64,000 nt of DNA from Pseudorhodobacter sp. PARRP1 (GCA_002256245.1 NKIU01000012.1:1-64000); one strand, 5' to 3'. Positions 27,074 to 37,291 are shown, numbered from the stretch's first letter. Made by a program: numbers and translations. The notes: a model not told the origin generated them from the letters alone.

Positions 27074-27210
27074 TATGGCGTGCTGGTGGAAATGGTCTTC
27101 TAGAACCGCTCTCGCGTTGTGCGGGGAAACGCAGGGCGTTTCCTGTTCCGCCCAAGCCAAAGGTGGGCACCGTTCAGCGATGGCAGGCTGACCCTTCTTC
27201 CGAACCGAAA

Positions 27211-27235
27211 GAAAACGCTCCAGTGGAGCGTTTTC
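27211..27235. repeat. Hairpin 1 with CCAGTGG core
   Basis: Twelve-base arms GAAAACGCTCCA and TGGAGCGTTTTC pair perfectly around a central G. It shares the core TCCAGTGGA with 27365-27387, while the outer stem differs on both sides in a compensating way. Confidence 0.8.
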
Positions 27236-27364
27236 CGGTGAGTTGCGCGTAAGGCGGAACGCCGTCGCGCAAGGGGCGTGGTGCCGCGAACCGACGCATC
27301 AAAATCGGGTCGCGCCTGACTGGCTGGCGCGGAAACGCGCCTGCCGAGGGGTGATGAGCGATTA

Positions 27365-27387
27365 GAAATCTTCCAGTGGAAGATTTC
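27365..27387. repeat. Hairpin 2 with CCAGTGG core
   Basis: Eleven-base arms GAAATCTTCCA and TGGAAGATTTC pair perfectly around a central G. It is a relative of hairpin 1, 154 bases away. Confidence 0.8.
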
Positions 27388-27431
27388 AGCGAAGAACGCC
27401 CGGCCCGTGGCCGGGCCGGGTGGCAGGCGCG

Positions 27432-27459
27432 GCCCGATTTGTCACGGGCCAAATCGGGC
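27432..27459. repeat. 9-bp inverted repeat
   Basis: GCCCGATTT and AAATCGGGC flank a 10-base loop, just before palindrome copy C. A further short stem, GCCCGGCC/GGCCGGGC, is at about 27398-27416. Confidence 0.6.
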
Positions 27460-27493
27460 AAGAACTCCTAACGGCCTGCCAAAAACCCAAAAA

Positions 27494-27565
27494 CCACAAC
27501 ATCTTGTGGAAATCCGCCCCAAAATCCCCAAAAACCACAAGTCTGTCCCCGCGGGGACAGATTTT
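27494..27565. repeat. Copy C of the palindromic element with arms
   Basis: The core TGTCCCCGCGGGGACA is at 27544-27559. The 50 bases before it start CCACAACATCTTGTGG and end ACCACAAGTC; GATTTTT follows the core. The spacing from CCACAA to the core is the same as in copy E. It lies just past the crtC stop codon. Confidence 0.9.
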
Positions 27566-27575
27566 TCCGCCTGCC

Positions 27576-28481
27576 CTATGGCCATCCCGCCCGCCGTGGC
27601 ACACGAAACGCCAGCATCGCCTTCACCACTGGCGAACGGAACCGCCCAAGGTCCAACGCCTCATGCACGCCCGTCACCACCTCGCCCTCGATCCGGGTCT
27701 GCACCAGTGATCGGCTGTAAAACGGCGCATCCAGCAGCGCCTTGGTCTGGCGCGGAACGGCCCCCGCATCACAGCGCGTATCGCGCTTGATCCGCCATCC
27801 GGTGCGGGCCAGCGGCGCGAGGGGTGGCGGCGCGATCTGCGCCGCAGACCCATCCGCCGCCACATCCAGCCCAAGCGCCAAGGTCGATCCATCGGCCCTG
27901 ATGCCATCATAAAAACACGTCGTCCCGCCATGCGCGCGCGGATAGCGCCCCCATGTCCAACGCTGAAAATCTGCCTCCAACGCCGCCTGCCCGAAGTTGG
28001 CGTCAAAATAGCCGTGCCCCGTCCAGCGATGCCCCTGCGACAGATCCACCTCGATGCGGGCCGAGGGCGCAAATGGTCGCCAGATATGCCGCGCATCCGG
28101 CGTCAGCATCGCCTCAACTTCCGTCACAGCCGAGGGCGTCAGCCGTATTTGCCCCTGCACCCTGCTGATGATCGGCAGGCCAGACACCTCATTAACATCA
28201 ATCACCAGCGTGCCGTTATGCCACGCCATCCGGCTTGGCCCAATCTGCAACGCATCCCGGCTTTGCCTGAGCGCACTCCGCCCCCGGTCGGTCATCGTGA
28301 ACCGCCCCCCCGGCCCATACGTCACCACGTTGATGCAGCAATGGTTCGCCGGATCGCGCCGCCCTGACCACGCATACCAAGGCGAGAACACCGAGCCGAT
28401 AAAGCCGATCACAGAGACCGCGCGCGTCCCGTCAGCCGAGACACCATCGACATACCACCACGCATAACCGTCCGGGGCCAC
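27576..28481 (-). CDS. crtC: Hydroxyneurosporene synthase (carotenoid 1,2-hydratase)
   Basis: About 301 residues from a GTG at 28481 (VAPDGYAWWYVDGVSADGTR), chosen because homology begins there; no ATG is available upstream in frame. Family motifs are FIGSVFSPWYAW, DPANHCCINV, GHGYFDANFGQAALEADF and WTWGRYPRAHGGTTCFYDG. It hydrates neurosporene at C1-C2. The 5' end overlaps crtD by 73 bases, more than usual, so coupling is likely and the exact start is uncertain. Confidence 0.88.
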   Translation of the reverse strand: MAPDGYAWWYVDGVSADGTRAVSVIGFIGSVFSPWYAWSGRRDPANHCCINVVTYGPGGRFTMTDRGRSALRQSRDALQIGPSRMAWHNGTLVIDVNEVSGLPIISRVQGQIRLTPSAVTEVEAMLTPDARHIWRPFAPSARIEVDLSQGHRWTGHGYFDANFGQAALEADFQRWTWGRYPRAHGGTTCFYDGIRADGSTLALGLDVAADGSAAQIAPPPLAPLARTGWRIKRDTRCDAGAVPRQTKALLDAPFYSRSLVQTRIEGEVVTGVHEALDLGRFRSPVVKAMLAFRVPRRAGWP

Positions 28482-29980
28482 GACGCATCCGAAGTCAGGT
28501 CGCGCAGCATCGCCTCGGCCGCGTGCTTGCCGGATAAGGCCGCCATCGGCACCCCCGCCCCCGGATGCGCGCCGCCCCCCGCCAGATACAACCCCTGCAC
28601 CCGCGTCCGCGCGCCGGGCCGCTGAAAACTCGCCATCAGCCCGTGCGGACTGCGCCCATAAAGCGCCCCCTGCGACCCCGGAAACAGCGCCGCGAACCCC
28701 TGCGGCGTCATCAGGGATTGATCGGGGGGCGGGGGCGAAAATGTCAGGCCGAACCTGGCCAGTTGCGGAAAAGTCTTGGCGCGACATTCGGAAACCTCAT
28801 GCGGGGAAAGGGTCGTCTTGGCGGGGGCGTTCATGATGATCTCAAACCGCTCTGGCCCCGAATCTGGGCCTGCGTTGGGGAAATCGGGCACCGCGCGATC
28901 CTGCGCGCAGATATACAGTGTCGCCTCATCCGGCATCTTGCCTTGGCGGATCGGCCCAAACTCCCGCGCGGGGTCGCTGTTGAAAAACACATTATGATGC
29001 GCCAAATCGAACGGGGCAGGGGTGGCAGCGAACGACCAGACCCAAGCCGACAAACTGCGCGGATGGGCGGCAATCGGTTTCAACGCCTGCTGCGGGCCAT
29101 TGCCCAAAAGCCCCGCCAGCAGCGCCGCCGGATCACCATTGAACACCACGGCATCGCATTTCATCGCGCGGCCGTCTGACAGCACCACCTCTGTCACCCG
29201 GCCCCCCTGCCGAAGGATGCGCAGCGCCGAGGTGCCGTAGCGAATCGTCACCCCCAGCCGGGTCGCGAGCTCTGCCAAGGCACGGGCCAGCTGATGCATC
29301 CCGCCCTTCACCGCCCAAACCCCCTGCGCCTCGGCCTGCCAGATCAGCGCCAGCACCGCAGGCGACAAATCTGGCGCGCCGCCGACATAGGTGGCGTATC
29401 GGCCGAACAACTGCCGCAAGCGGGGGTCGGTAAAGCTGCGCGACAGGTGCCGCGCTAAACTCCGCTGCGGCAAAAGGGCCGGCCAAACCGCAGGCGCGCG
29501 CAAGGCGTTGAGGCCAATGCCCGTAATGTCAGGCCGCATCGCTTGCAGCATTGGCCGCTCAAACGCGTTGTAAAGTTGGGCGGATTGGCGGTTGAAGGCA
29601 TGAAACTCCGCCTCTGCCTGCCCCCCCGCAAATGCCGCAATCGCCGCCCCGCTTTGCGCAGGATCGGCAAACAAATCCAACCGCCCGCCATCCAGCCACC
29701 AATGCCGCGCCAGCAAGGGTTGCGGCACCAGCGTCAGGTGATCGTCCAGACTTTCCCCCGCCACCGCGAACAGATCATCAAACACCGCCCGCAGCGTCAA
29801 AACCGTCGGCCCCGCATCAATCGGCCCCGCCCCCGAGGCCAAACTGCGCATCTTGCCGCCGGGATATCCCTGCGCCTCGACCAGCGTCACCTGCATCCCC
29901 GCTGCGGCCAAGCGGATGGCGGCGGACAGGCCGCCCATACCCGCGCCGATGACGATGATTTTTTGCCCAGCGGTTGCCAT
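28409..29980 (-). CDS. crtD: Methoxyneurosporene/hydroxyneurosporene desaturase CrtD
   Basis: A 523-residue CrtI-type FAD desaturase with IVIGAGMGGLSAAIRLAAAG at the N-terminus, YPGGKMRSLASGAGPIDAGP and the C-terminal LYLAGGGAHPGAGVPMAAL. It introduces the C3-C4 double bond in the spheroidene pathway. It diverges from crtE; two PpsR sites lie in the 117-bp gap. It is first in crtD-crtC. Confidence 0.94.
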   Translation of the reverse strand: MATAGQKIIVIGAGMGGLSAAIRLAAAGMQVTLVEAQGYPGGKMRSLASGAGPIDAGPTVLTLRAVFDDLFAVAGESLDDHLTLVPQPLLARHWWLDGGRLDLFADPAQSGAAIAAFAGGQAEAEFHAFNRQSAQLYNAFERPMLQAMRPDITGIGLNALRAPAVWPALLPQRSLARHLSRSFTDPRLRQLFGRYATYVGGAPDLSPAVLALIWQAEAQGVWAVKGGMHQLARALAELATRLGVTIRYGTSALRILRQGGRVTEVVLSDGRAMKCDAVVFNGDPAALLAGLLGNGPQQALKPIAAHPRSLSAWVWSFAATPAPFDLAHHNVFFNSDPAREFGPIRQGKMPDEATLYICAQDRAVPDFPNAGPDSGPERFEIIMNAPAKTTLSPHEVSECRAKTFPQLARFGLTFSPPPPDQSLMTPQGFAALFPGSQGALYGRSPHGLMASFQRPGARTRVQGLYLAGGGAHPGAGVPMAALSGKHAAEAMLRDLTSDASWPRTVMRGGMSMVSRLTGRARSL

Positions 29981-30008
29981 GTCTGATTGTTGACTTGCGC
30001 GTGGAAAC

Positions 30009-30026
30009 TGTCCAGTATGATTTACA
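30009..30026. promoter_or_regulatory. PpsR/CrtJ site 1, crtD-crtE
   Basis: TGT-CCAGTATGATTT-ACA, perfect TGT-N12-ACA. Starts 24 bases before site 2. Confidence 0.75.
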
Positions 30027-30032
30027 TATAGG

Positions 30033-30050
30033 TGTCATTTAATACTGACA
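30033..30050. promoter_or_regulatory. PpsR/CrtJ site 2, crtD-crtE
   Basis: TGT-CATTTAATACTG-ACA, perfect TGT-N12-ACA, with the favoured TGTCA/TGACA halves. Confidence 0.8.
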
Positions 30051-30097
30051 CTTTTCGCTGCGACCCGCCGGGCTTCCGGCCGTTGAGGAGCTTTCCT

Positions 30098-30979
30098 ATG
30101 AAGATCGACGAACGGCTTGATCGCGCTACTGCGCAGGTTCTGCGCGGTGCCATGGGCGGCGAGGCGCCTGCGCAACTGGCACAGGCGCTGCACTATGCGG
30201 TGACACCGGGCGGCGCGCGGATCAGGCCGACGATTCTGCTGAGTGTGGCGCTGGCCTGCGGCGATGATCGGCCCGGCCTTTCCGATGCCGCGGCGGTGGC
30301 GTTGGAGTTGATCCATTGCGCCAGCCTTGTGCATGACGATCTGCCCTGTTTCGACGATGCCGACCAGCGCCGTGGCAAGGCCACCGTGCACCGGGCGTTT
30401 TCCGAACCGCTTGCGGTGCTGACGGGCGATAGCCTGATCGTGCTGGCGTTTGATGTGCTTGCGGCTGCGGCGGGCAAGGATGCCGACCGCGCTTTGCAGA
30501 TGATCCGCGTGTTGTCGCGCCGCACGGGCATGCCGGATGGCATCTGCGCGGGGCAGGGGTGGGAGAGTGAGGCGCAGGTCAACCTGTCTGCCTATCACCG
30601 CGCCAAAACCGGGGCCTTGTTCATTGCCGCGACGCAAATGGGCGCGCTGGCTGCGGGACAAGATGCCGAGCCTTGGGAAGAACTGGGCGCGCGGATTGGT
30701 GAGGCCTTTCAGGTGGCTGACGATCTGCGCGATGCGCTTTATGATGCCGAAACCTTGGGCAAACCTGCGGGTCAGGATGCGGCGCATGGGCGGCCCAATG
30801 CCGTCACCTCGCTGGGGGTGCAGGGTGCGATCCGGCGGCTGAAGGATATTCTGGGCGGGGCGATTGCCTCGATCCCGTCGTGCCCCGGCGAGGCGATGCT
30901 GGCCGAGATGGTGCGCCGCTATGCCGAACGGATGACCCCGGTCGCGCCAGTTTTGCAGCGGGCTGACGTGCGGCGCTAA
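30098..30979 (+). CDS. crtE: Geranylgeranyl diphosphate synthase
   Basis: A 293-residue polyprenyl synthase. The first aspartate motif is [15 protein letters not shown] (about residue 85) and the second is [13 protein letters not shown]. It makes C20 geranylgeranyl diphosphate for both carotenoids and the phytyl tail. The start [15 protein letters not shown] was chosen for its GAGGAG site. It is followed one base later by crtF and begins the crtEF-bchCXYZ-puf superoperon. Confidence 0.95.
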   Translation: MKIDERLDRATAQVLRGAMGGEAPAQLAQALHYAVTPGGARIRPTILLSVALACGDDRPGLSDAAAVALELIHCASLVHDDLPCFDDADQRRGKATVHRAFSEPLAVLTGDSLIVLAFDVLAAAAGKDADRALQMIRVLSRRTGMPDGICAGQGWESEAQVNLSAYHRAKTGALFIAATQMGALAAGQDAEPWEELGARIGEAFQVADDLRDALYDAETLGKPAGQDAAHGRPNAVTSLGVQGAIRRLKDILGGAIASIPSCPGEAMLAEMVRRYAERMTPVAPVLQRADVRR

Positions 30980-30980
30980 G

Positions 30981-32099
30981 ATGACGGTTTTGCCAAGCCT
31001 GCAACCCTTCCGACGCGGCTGGTTGTTGCGGCTGGCGGCAACGCGCCGCTTTCAGGTGTGGGCGGCGCGTATTCCCTTTGTGCGGCGGATTGCGCGGGCC
31101 GAAGGGGCGGCGCTGTTTGACGTGGTGGCAGGCTTTGTCAACGCGCAGGTGCTGATGGCGCTGGTCGAATTGCGGGTGCTGCATTTGCTGCAAGATGGCC
31201 CGGTGGCGGTGCCGCAAATCGCCGGGCTTTGTGCCGTGCCGCCCGATCGGATGCAGGTTTTGCTGCAAGCGGGGGCGGGGCTTGGCTTGCTGAAACGGCA
31301 CGCGGATGGCCGTTTCGGTCTGGCCTTGCGGGGTGCGTCTTTGCTGGGGGTGCCCGGATTGCAGCAGATGATTCTGCATCACCGCGCGCTTTACGCGGAT
31401 CTCGCCGACCCGGTGGCGTTTTTGCGGGGTGGCCGCGACACCCAGCTTGCGCGATTTTGGCCCTATGTGTTTGGCGCGGCGGGCGCGGTTGATCCGCAGG
31501 TGACGGCGACCTATTCCGAGTTGATGGCCGAAAGTCAGGTGCTGGTGGCCGAGGATACGTTGCGGATGATTCCGCTGGCCGGAGTGCGGCGGCTGATGGA
31601 TGTGGGCGGCGGCACCGGGGCGTTTCTGGCGGCGGTGGGAAGGGCTTATCCGCAGATGCAGCTTGATCTGTTCGATCTGCCCGTGGTGCTGGAAGGCGCG
31701 CGGCAACGGCTGGCCGATTCGGGCTTTGCGGATCGGTTGACGCTGCATCCCGGCAGTTTCCGCGATGATTCCCTGCCCTCGGGTGCCGACGCGATCAGCC
31801 TGGTGCGGGTGCTCTATGATCACGATGATTCGACCGTGCTGCGGCTGTTGCAGGCGGTCTATGCGGCTTTGCCTGCGGGCGGGCGGCTGATCATATCCGA
31901 GCCGATGTCAGGCGGTGCTGTGCCTGATCGCGCGACCGATGTGTACTTTGCAATTTACACTTTGGCGATGCAAACGGGGCGGACCCGATCTGCACAGGAA
32001 ATACAAGCGCTTTTGTCGTCTGCTGGTTTCTCAAGCATCTGTATCCATGCGGGATTTCGGCCATTTATCACCTCTGCCATCACAGCAGTGCGCGGCTGA
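30981..32099 (+). CDS. crtF: Demethylspheroidene O-methyltransferase
   Basis: A 372-residue SAM-dependent O-methyltransferase. An N-terminal dimerisation domain (about residues 45-120) is followed by the SAM motif [16 protein letters not shown] and then [11 protein letters not shown] and [11 protein letters not shown]. It methylates the tertiary hydroxyl made by CrtC to give spheroidene. The bchC promoter region follows. Confidence 0.95.
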   Translation: MTVLPSLQPFRRGWLLRLAATRRFQVWAARIPFVRRIARAEGAALFDVVAGFVNAQVLMALVELRVLHLLQDGPVAVPQIAGLCAVPPDRMQVLLQAGAGLGLLKRHADGRFGLALRGASLLGVPGLQQMILHHRALYADLADPVAFLRGGRDTQLARFWPYVFGAAGAVDPQVTATYSELMAESQVLVAEDTLRMIPLAGVRRLMDVGGGTGAFLAAVGRAYPQMQLDLFDLPVVLEGARQRLADSGFADRLTLHPGSFRDDSLPSGADAISLVRVLYDHDDSTVLRLLQAVYAALPAGGRLIISEPMSGGAVPDRATDVYFAIYTLAMQTGRTRSAQEIQALLSSAGFSSICIHAGFRPFITSAITAVRG

Positions 32100-32122
32100 T
32101 TTCACAGAGAAGTTATGCAGAG

Positions 32123-32140
32123 TGTCAATTTAGTTTGACA
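32123..32140. promoter_or_regulatory. PpsR/CrtJ site 1, bchC promoter
   Basis: TGT-CAATTTAGTTTG-ACA, perfect. Its right half contains the predicted -35 hexamer TTGACA (32135-32140). Confidence 0.85.
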
Positions 32141-32162
32141 GTTTAATATGTCAGTCTAGAAT
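32135..32162 (+). promoter_or_regulatory. Predicted sigma70-type bchC promoter
   Basis: TTGACA (32135-32140), a 16-base spacer, and TAGAAT (32157-32162). Two PpsR sites overlap the two hexamers, the arrangement known for CrtJ repression of the R. capsulatus bchC promoter. The transcript would run into bchXYZ and puf. Confidence 0.65.
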
Positions 32163-32166
32163 GACA
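32149..32166. promoter_or_regulatory. PpsR/CrtJ site 2, bchC promoter
   Basis: TGT-CAGTCTAGAATG-ACA, perfect, covering the predicted -10 hexamer TAGAAT. Confidence 0.85.
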
Positions 32167-32232
32167 TTAAGAGGATAGTGCGGGATTTGGTCTTGGAACA
32201 AGACTCAGGCCATCGCGATCCGGGGAGCGAAC

Positions 32233-33189
32233 GTGAAAACCAATGCCATCATACTTTCCGGTCCAAAGAACCTTTCGCTGGGTCAGCTTTCGCTGACAGC
32301 GCCGGGGCCGGCTGATGTCGTGGTGCAGATCGCGTATTCAGGCATTTCGACCGGCACGGAAAAGCTGTTCTGGTCAGGCACGATGCCGCCGTTTCCGGGC
32401 ATGGGCTATCCGCTGGTGCCGGGCTACGAGGCCGCGGGCGAGGTGGTTGAGGCCGGGCCGGAGTCTGGTTTCCGGGTGGGCGAGCATGTGTTTGTCCCCG
32501 GCGCGAATTGCTTTGAGCCGACCGAGGCGGGCCCGGTGCGTGGGCTGTTTGGTGCTGCGTCGCAAATGCTGGTGACACCCGGCGCACGGGTGACGCGGAT
32601 TGACCGGGCCTTGCGGGCCGAGGGCGCTTTGCTGGCCTTGGCCGCAACCGCGCGTCACGCGCTGGCCGGATTTGACCGCGCTTTGCCGGATTTGATCGTC
32701 GGGCATGGGGTTCTTGGTCGGTTGCTCGCGCGGCTGACCGTGGCCGCTGGTGCGCCGCCGCCGACAGTGTGGGAGACCGATCTGGCCCGCCACGCGGGTG
32801 CCGAAGGCTATCAGGTGATGCTGCCCGAGGCCGATCCGCGCCGCGATTATGCGGCGATTTACGATGCCTCTGGCGCTGCCGATTTGCTCAACAGCCTGAT
32901 CGGGCGGATCAAAAAGGGTGGCGAGATCGTGCTGGCGGGCTTTTACACCGCACCGATTTCCTTCGCCTTCCCGCCTGCTTTCATGAAGGAAGCGCGGTTT
33001 CGCATTGCGGCCGAATGGGCTGCCGATGACATGATCGCTACCCGGCAACTTGTTGAATCTGGTGCGCTTTCCTTGGCGGGGCTGGTCACACACACCTGCG
33101 CTGCAAGCCAGGCGACCGATGCTTATGAGACGGCGTTCACCGATCCGAACTGCCTTAAAATGATACTCGACTGGAAGGGCCACGCATGA
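32233..33189 (+). CDS. bchC: 3-hydroxyethyl bacteriochlorophyllide a dehydrogenase BchC
   Basis: A 318-residue zinc-type alcohol dehydrogenase-like protein. It starts at a GTG after GGGGAG. Motifs include [37 protein letters not shown] and [17 protein letters not shown]. It oxidises the C3 hydroxyethyl to acetyl. It overlaps bchX by 4 bases (ATGA). Confidence 0.96.
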   Translation: MKTNAIILSGPKNLSLGQLSLTAPGPADVVVQIAYSGISTGTEKLFWSGTMPPFPGMGYPLVPGYEAAGEVVEAGPESGFRVGEHVFVPGANCFEPTEAGPVRGLFGAASQMLVTPGARVTRIDRALRAEGALLALAATARHALAGFDRALPDLIVGHGVLGRLLARLTVAAGAPPPTVWETDLARHAGAEGYQVMLPEADPRRDYAAIYDASGAADLLNSLIGRIKKGGEIVLAGFYTAPISFAFPPAFMKEARFRIAAEWAADDMIATRQLVESGALSLAGLVTHTCAASQATDAYETAFTDPNCLKMILDWKGHA

Positions 33190-34190
33190 CGCTTGATATT
33201 CCGAACCTTGTCGATTTCGACAATCGGCTGCGCGAAGAGGCGCATCAGGAACCGTCGTTGGAAATCCCGCAGGGCGCACCAACCAAGAAAACCCAGATCA
33301 TCGCGATTTACGGCAAGGGCGGCATTGGCAAGTCTTTCACCCTCGCCAACCTAAGCCACATGATGGCCGAGATGGGCAAACGGGTGCTGCTGATCGGCTG
33401 CGATCCGAAGTCGGACACCACCAGCCTGCTGTTTGGCGGCAAGGCCTGCCCGACGATCATTGAGACCTCGTCGAAGAAAAAGCTGGCGGGTGAGGAAGTG
33501 AAAATCGGCGACGTCTGCTTCAAGCGCGGCGGCGTGTTCGCGATGGAGTTGGGCGGGCCGGAAGTGGGCCGCGGTTGCGGCGGGCGTGGGATTATCCACG
33601 GCTTTGAGCTGCTGGAAAAGCTGGGGTTCCACGATTGGGATTTCGACTATGTGCTGCTCGATTTCCTGGGCGATGTGGTCTGCGGTGGCTTCGGTCTGCC
33701 GATTGCCCGCGACATGGCGCAGAAGGTTATCTTGGTGGCCTCGAACGATCTGCAATCGTTGTATGTCGCCAATAACGTCTGCTCGGCGGTGGAGTATTTC
33801 CGCAAGATGGGCGGCAATGTTGGCATCGCGGGGCTGGTGATCAACAAGGATGACGGCACTGGCGAGGCTGCGGCTTTTGCCGATGTGGTGGGCATCCCGG
33901 TGCTGGCGGCGATTCCGCAGGACGATGATCTGCGCAAGAAATCGGCGAATTATCAAATTGTTGGCAGCTACGAATCGCAATGGGGCCCGATGTTTGCGGC
34001 CCTTGCGGAAGCGGTGGAAATAGCGCCGCCGGTGCGCCCGAAGCCCGTCAACCAAGACGGATTGCTGGCCCTGTTCGACGCTGAAACGACCGGCGCGAAT
34101 TTTGTGCTGACGCCCGCAACCGATGCCGACATGCGCGGCAAGAATGCCGTGCTGAAGAAATCGCTGGAAGTGGTGTATGACCATGTTTGA
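33186..34190 (+). CDS. bchX: Chlorophyllide a reductase iron protein BchX
   Basis: A 334-residue NifH-like ATPase. The P-loop is [16 protein letters not shown] near residue 40. Cluster cysteines are expected in the GRGCGGRGI and [15 protein letters not shown] regions. It passes electrons to BchYZ for reduction of the chlorin C7=C8 bond. Its last codons overlap a small ORF (34183-34248). Confidence 0.97.
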   Translation: MTLDIPNLVDFDNRLREEAHQEPSLEIPQGAPTKKTQIIAIYGKGGIGKSFTLANLSHMMAEMGKRVLLIGCDPKSDTTSLLFGGKACPTIIETSSKKKLAGEEVKIGDVCFKRGGVFAMELGGPEVGRGCGGRGIIHGFELLEKLGFHDWDFDYVLLDFLGDVVCGGFGLPIARDMAQKVILVASNDLQSLYVANNVCSAVEYFRKMGGNVGIAGLVINKDDGTGEAAAFADVVGIPVLAAIPQDDDLRKKSANYQIVGSYESQWGPMFAALAEAVEIAPPVRPKPVNQDGLLALFDAETTGANFVLTPATDADMRGKNAVLKKSLEVVYDHV

Positions 34191-34248
34191 CCTTGATCGC
34201 CTTGCCGAATTGGAAGCCGCTTTGCGCCGTCTTGTGGGTGCGAAATGA
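34183..34248 (+). CDS. Candidate 21-codon ORF bridging bchX and bchY
   Basis: An ATG within the bchX C-terminus opens a 21-residue frame ([16 protein letters not shown], then five more residues) ending in TGA at 34246-34248. Its end overlaps the bchY ATG as ATGA. The peptide is a charged amphipathic helix. The frame differs from both neighbours. It could couple bchY translation to bchX across a 54-base gap, or be chance. No Shine-Dalgarno is obvious. Confidence 0.4.
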   Translation: MFDLDRLAELEAALRRLVGAK

Positions 34249-35813
34249 CCGAAATCGGCTATGACAGCGCCCATGACGCGCCGCTGACCGAACTTGCGCC
34301 GGGTCAGCCCGAAGCGCAGCAGGTCAGCGCGCCCGTTGATGGCATGGGCTGTCATGCCGGGGCGGCGACGATGGAGGCGGCTGCACGCGCGGCTGGCAAT
34401 TCGGAACTGCTCGACCAATACGCGGCGGATTATCCGCAAGGCCCGCATGACAAGCCGCAAAGCATGTGCCCGGCGTTTGGGTCTTTGCGCGTGGGGCTGC
34501 GGATGCGGCGGGTGGCGACGATTTTGTCGGGGTCGGCCTGCTGTGTGTATGGGCTGACGTTTGTGTCGCATTTCTACGGCGCGCGCCGTTCCGTGGGCTA
34601 TGTGCCCTTCAACTCGGAATCGCTGGTGACGGGCAAGCTGTTTGAGGACATCCGCGACGCGGTGCATGAACTGGCCGATCCGGACCGTTATGATGCGGTG
34701 GTGGTGACGAACCTGTGCGTGCCGACGGCCAGCGGTGTGCCGCTGCGGCTGTTGCCCAGCGAGATCAATGGGGTGCGGATTGTCGGCATTGACGTGCCGG
34801 GCTTTGGCATCCCAACCCATGCCGAGGCCAAGGATGTTCTGGCCGGGGCGATGCTGAAATACGCCCGCGCCGAGATTGAGGCCGGGCCGGTAGCAGCACC
34901 TGCGCAGGGCCGGTCCGATCGCCCGCAAGTGGCGCTGTTGGGTGAGATGTTTCCCGCCGATCCGATGATGCTGGGCGCGATGCTGGCGCCGATGGGCTTG
35001 GCTGCGGGGCCAGTGGTGCCGTGCCGCGAATGGCGCGAGTTGTATGCGGCACTGGATTGCGAAGTGGTGGCTGCAATCCATCCGTTTTACACCGCTTCGG
35101 TGCGCGAATTCCAAAATGCTGGGCGCAAGATTGTCGGCTCTGCCCCGGTCGGGCATGACGGCACGGCGGCTTGGCTGGCGGCGATTGGTGAGGCTTACGG
35201 CGTTGATCCGGCGCGGATTGCGGCGGCGCAAAATGCGTTTTTGCCTGCGATCAAGGGCGCTTTGGCGGCCAATCCGATCAAGGGGACCATCACGCTTTCG
35301 GGCTATGAAGGCTCGGAGTTGCTGGTGGCGCGGCTGCTGATCGAATCTGGTGCGAACGTGCCTTATGTTGGCACCGCTTGCCCGAAAACCCCGTGGAGCG
35401 CCCCCGATCTGGAATGGTTGGAGGCCAAGGGCACGCGGGTGAAATTCCGCGCGTCATTGGAAGATGATGCAAGTGCCATGATGGCGATCCGGCCTGATCT
35501 GGCGGTGGGGACGACTCCGCTGGTGCAGAAAGCCAAAGAACTGGCGATCCCAAGCCTTTACTTCACCAACCTGATTTCTGCGCGCCCGCTTATGGGGCCA
35601 GCGGGGGCGGGGTCTTTGGGGCAGGTGGTGAATGCCGCCATCGCAGGCCGGGGCCGGATGGAGACCATGAAAGAATTCTTTGAAGGTGTTGGCACCGGCG
35701 ATACCGCTGGCATCTGGGAGGGTGCGCCGAACTTGCGCCCCGATTTCCGCGCCGTGCATCAGAAGAAGCTGGATAAACTCGCCCGTGCTGCCAAGGCCGA
35801 GGAGATGATCTGA
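34245..35813 (+). CDS. bchY: Chlorophyllide a reductase subunit Y
   Basis: A 522-residue nitrogenase-like subunit. After a variable N-terminus come [58 protein letters not shown] and [19 protein letters not shown], with the conserved cysteines of the NifD-like fold. With BchZ it forms the catalytic component of chlorophyllide a oxidoreductase. It overlaps bchZ (TGATG). Confidence 0.97.
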   Translation: MTEIGYDSAHDAPLTELAPGQPEAQQVSAPVDGMGCHAGAATMEAAARAAGNSELLDQYAADYPQGPHDKPQSMCPAFGSLRVGLRMRRVATILSGSACCVYGLTFVSHFYGARRSVGYVPFNSESLVTGKLFEDIRDAVHELADPDRYDAVVVTNLCVPTASGVPLRLLPSEINGVRIVGIDVPGFGIPTHAEAKDVLAGAMLKYARAEIEAGPVAAPAQGRSDRPQVALLGEMFPADPMMLGAMLAPMGLAAGPVVPCREWRELYAALDCEVVAAIHPFYTASVREFQNAGRKIVGSAPVGHDGTAAWLAAIGEAYGVDPARIAAAQNAFLPAIKGALAANPIKGTITLSGYEGSELLVARLLIESGANVPYVGTACPKTPWSAPDLEWLEAKGTRVKFRASLEDDASAMMAIRPDLAVGTTPLVQKAKELAIPSLYFTNLISARPLMGPAGAGSLGQVVNAAIAGRGRMETMKEFFEGVGTGDTAGIWEGAPNLRPDFRAVHQKKLDKLARAAKAEEMI

Positions 35814-37291
35814 TGTTGGTGCAGGATCATGACCGGGCAGGGGGCTATTGGGGCGCGGTTTACGCGTTCTGCGCCGTCAAAGGGCTGCAAGTGGTGATTG
35901 ATGGCCCGGTGGGCTGCGAGAACCTGCCAGTGACGAGCGTTTTGCACTACACCGACGCGCTGCCGCCGCATGAGTTGCCGATTGTGGTGACGGGCTTGGG
36001 CGAGGAAGAACTGGGCCGCGACGGCACCGAAGGGGCGATGAAGCGGGCGTGGAAAACGCTCGATCCGGCTTTGCCTGCGGTGGTGGTGACGGGTTCCATT
36101 GCCGAGATGATCGGTGGTGGTGTGACGCCGATGGGCACCAACATCCAACGCTTTTTGCCGCGCACGATTGACGAAGATCAGTGGCAGACCGCTGACCGCG
36201 CGATGACCTGGATTTTCACCGAATTTGCCATGACCAAGGGCCGGATGCCGCCCGAGGTGAAGCGCGCCGAGGGCACAAAGCCGCGCGTTAACCTGCTGGG
36301 GCCGATGTATGGCGTGTTCAACATGGCCAGCGATTTGCACGAGTTGCGCCGTCTGGTTGAAGGCATCGGCGCCGAGATCAACATGGTGATGCCTTTGGGC
36401 GCGCATGTGGCCGAGATGCGCAATCTGGTCAACGCGGACGCCAATGTTGTGATGTATCGCGAATTTGGCCGGGGTTTGGCGGAAGTGCTGGGCAAGCCCT
36501 ATCTGCAAGCGCCGATTGGTGTCGATAGCACGACGAAATTCCTGCGCAAGCTGGGCGAGATGCTGGGGCTGGACCCCGAGCCGTTCATCGAGCGGGAAAA
36601 GCACTCGACCCTGAAACCGGTGTGGGATTTGTGGCGTTCTGTCACGCAGGATTTCTTTGCGACCGCGTCGTTTGCGATTGTGGCGACCGAGACTTATGCG
36701 CGCGGTATCCGCAATTATCTTGAGGCTGATCTGGGCCTGCCCTGTGCCTTTGCCGTGGCGCGGACGCCGGGGCAAAAGACCAACAACGAGGCGATCCGGG
36801 GGCTGTTGAAACAGCACCGGCCCTTGGTGGTGATGGGTTCGATCAACGAGAAAATGTATCTGGCGGAGCTGAAAGGCGGCTTTGGGCCTGCGCCCAGTTT
36901 CATCGCGGCCTCGTTTCCCGGTGCGGCTATCCGCAGGGCCACCGGCACGCCGATGATGGGCTATGCGGGGGCGGTGTGGATCTTGCAAGAGGTGTGCAAC
37001 AGCCTGTTTGACGCGCTGTTCCACATTCTGCCCTTGGGCACCGAGATGGATTCGGCCGCCGCCACCCCCACGACTTTGCGCCGCGATTTCCCTTGGGATG
37101 TCGATGCGCAGGCGGCCTTGGACCGCATTGTGAACACTCACCCGATCCTGACCCGGATCAGCGCCGCGCGGACGTTGCGCGATGCGGCCGAAAAGGCTGC
37201 GCTGGATGCAGGGGCGGAACGGGTGGTGCGCGAAACCGTGGAGGGGCTGCCCGGCGTGGCCCTTTCCTCTGCTTTGGGAGAGAGAACATGA
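35813..37291 (+). CDS. bchZ: Chlorophyllide a reductase subunit Z
   Basis: A 492-residue NifK-like partner of BchY. It begins [20 protein letters not shown], with [21 protein letters not shown] and the later [21 protein letters not shown]. Puf transcription in Rhodobacter starts within or upstream of the bchZ/pufQ region. The last codons overlap pufQ (ATGA). Confidence 0.97.
   Translation: MLVQDHDRAGGYWGAVYAFCAVKGLQVVIDGPVGCENLPVTSVLHYTDALPPHELPIVVTGLGEEELGRDGTEGAMKRAWKTLDPALPAVVVTGSIAEMIGGGVTPMGTNIQRFLPRTIDEDQWQTADRAMTWIFTEFAMTKGRMPPEVKRAEGTKPRVNLLGPMYGVFNMASDLHELRRLVEGIGAEINMVMPLGAHVAEMRNLVNADANVVMYREFGRGLAEVLGKPYLQAPIGVDSTTKFLRKLGEMLGLDPEPFIEREKHSTLKPVWDLWRSVTQDFFATASFAIVATETYARGIRNYLEADLGLPCAFAVARTPGQKTNNEAIRGLLKQHRPLVVMGSINEKMYLAELKGGFGPAPSFIAASFPGAAIRRATGTPMMGYAGAVWILQEVCNSLFDALFHILPLGTEMDSAAATPTTLRRDFPWDVDAQAALDRIVNTHPILTRISAARTLRDAAEKAALDAGAERVVRETVEGLPGVALSSALGERT

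Larger units (their letters stand above)
26934..27575. other. Gene-free region rich in inverted repeats
   Basis: No credible coding frame is seen; short frames are broken and lack initiation sites. In order it holds a 15-bp perfect inverted repeat (27015-27073), a hairpin with core CCAGTGG (27211-27235), a second hairpin with the same core (27365-27387), GC-rich stems at 27398-27416 and 27432-27459, and palindrome copy C with its arms (27494-27565). It separates the 3' ends of convergent tspO and crtC. Confidence 0.7.

Noticed and set aside
27386-27790. Short open frames in the tspO-crtC gap
   Set aside because: They cross inverted repeats and crtC coding sequence, have no ribosome sites and no recognisable motifs.
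33351-35231. 626-residue open frame antisense to bchX-bchY
   Set aside because: A shadow of GC-rich codon use on the opposite strand. It has low-complexity His/Arg/Gln composition and overlaps two certain genes.
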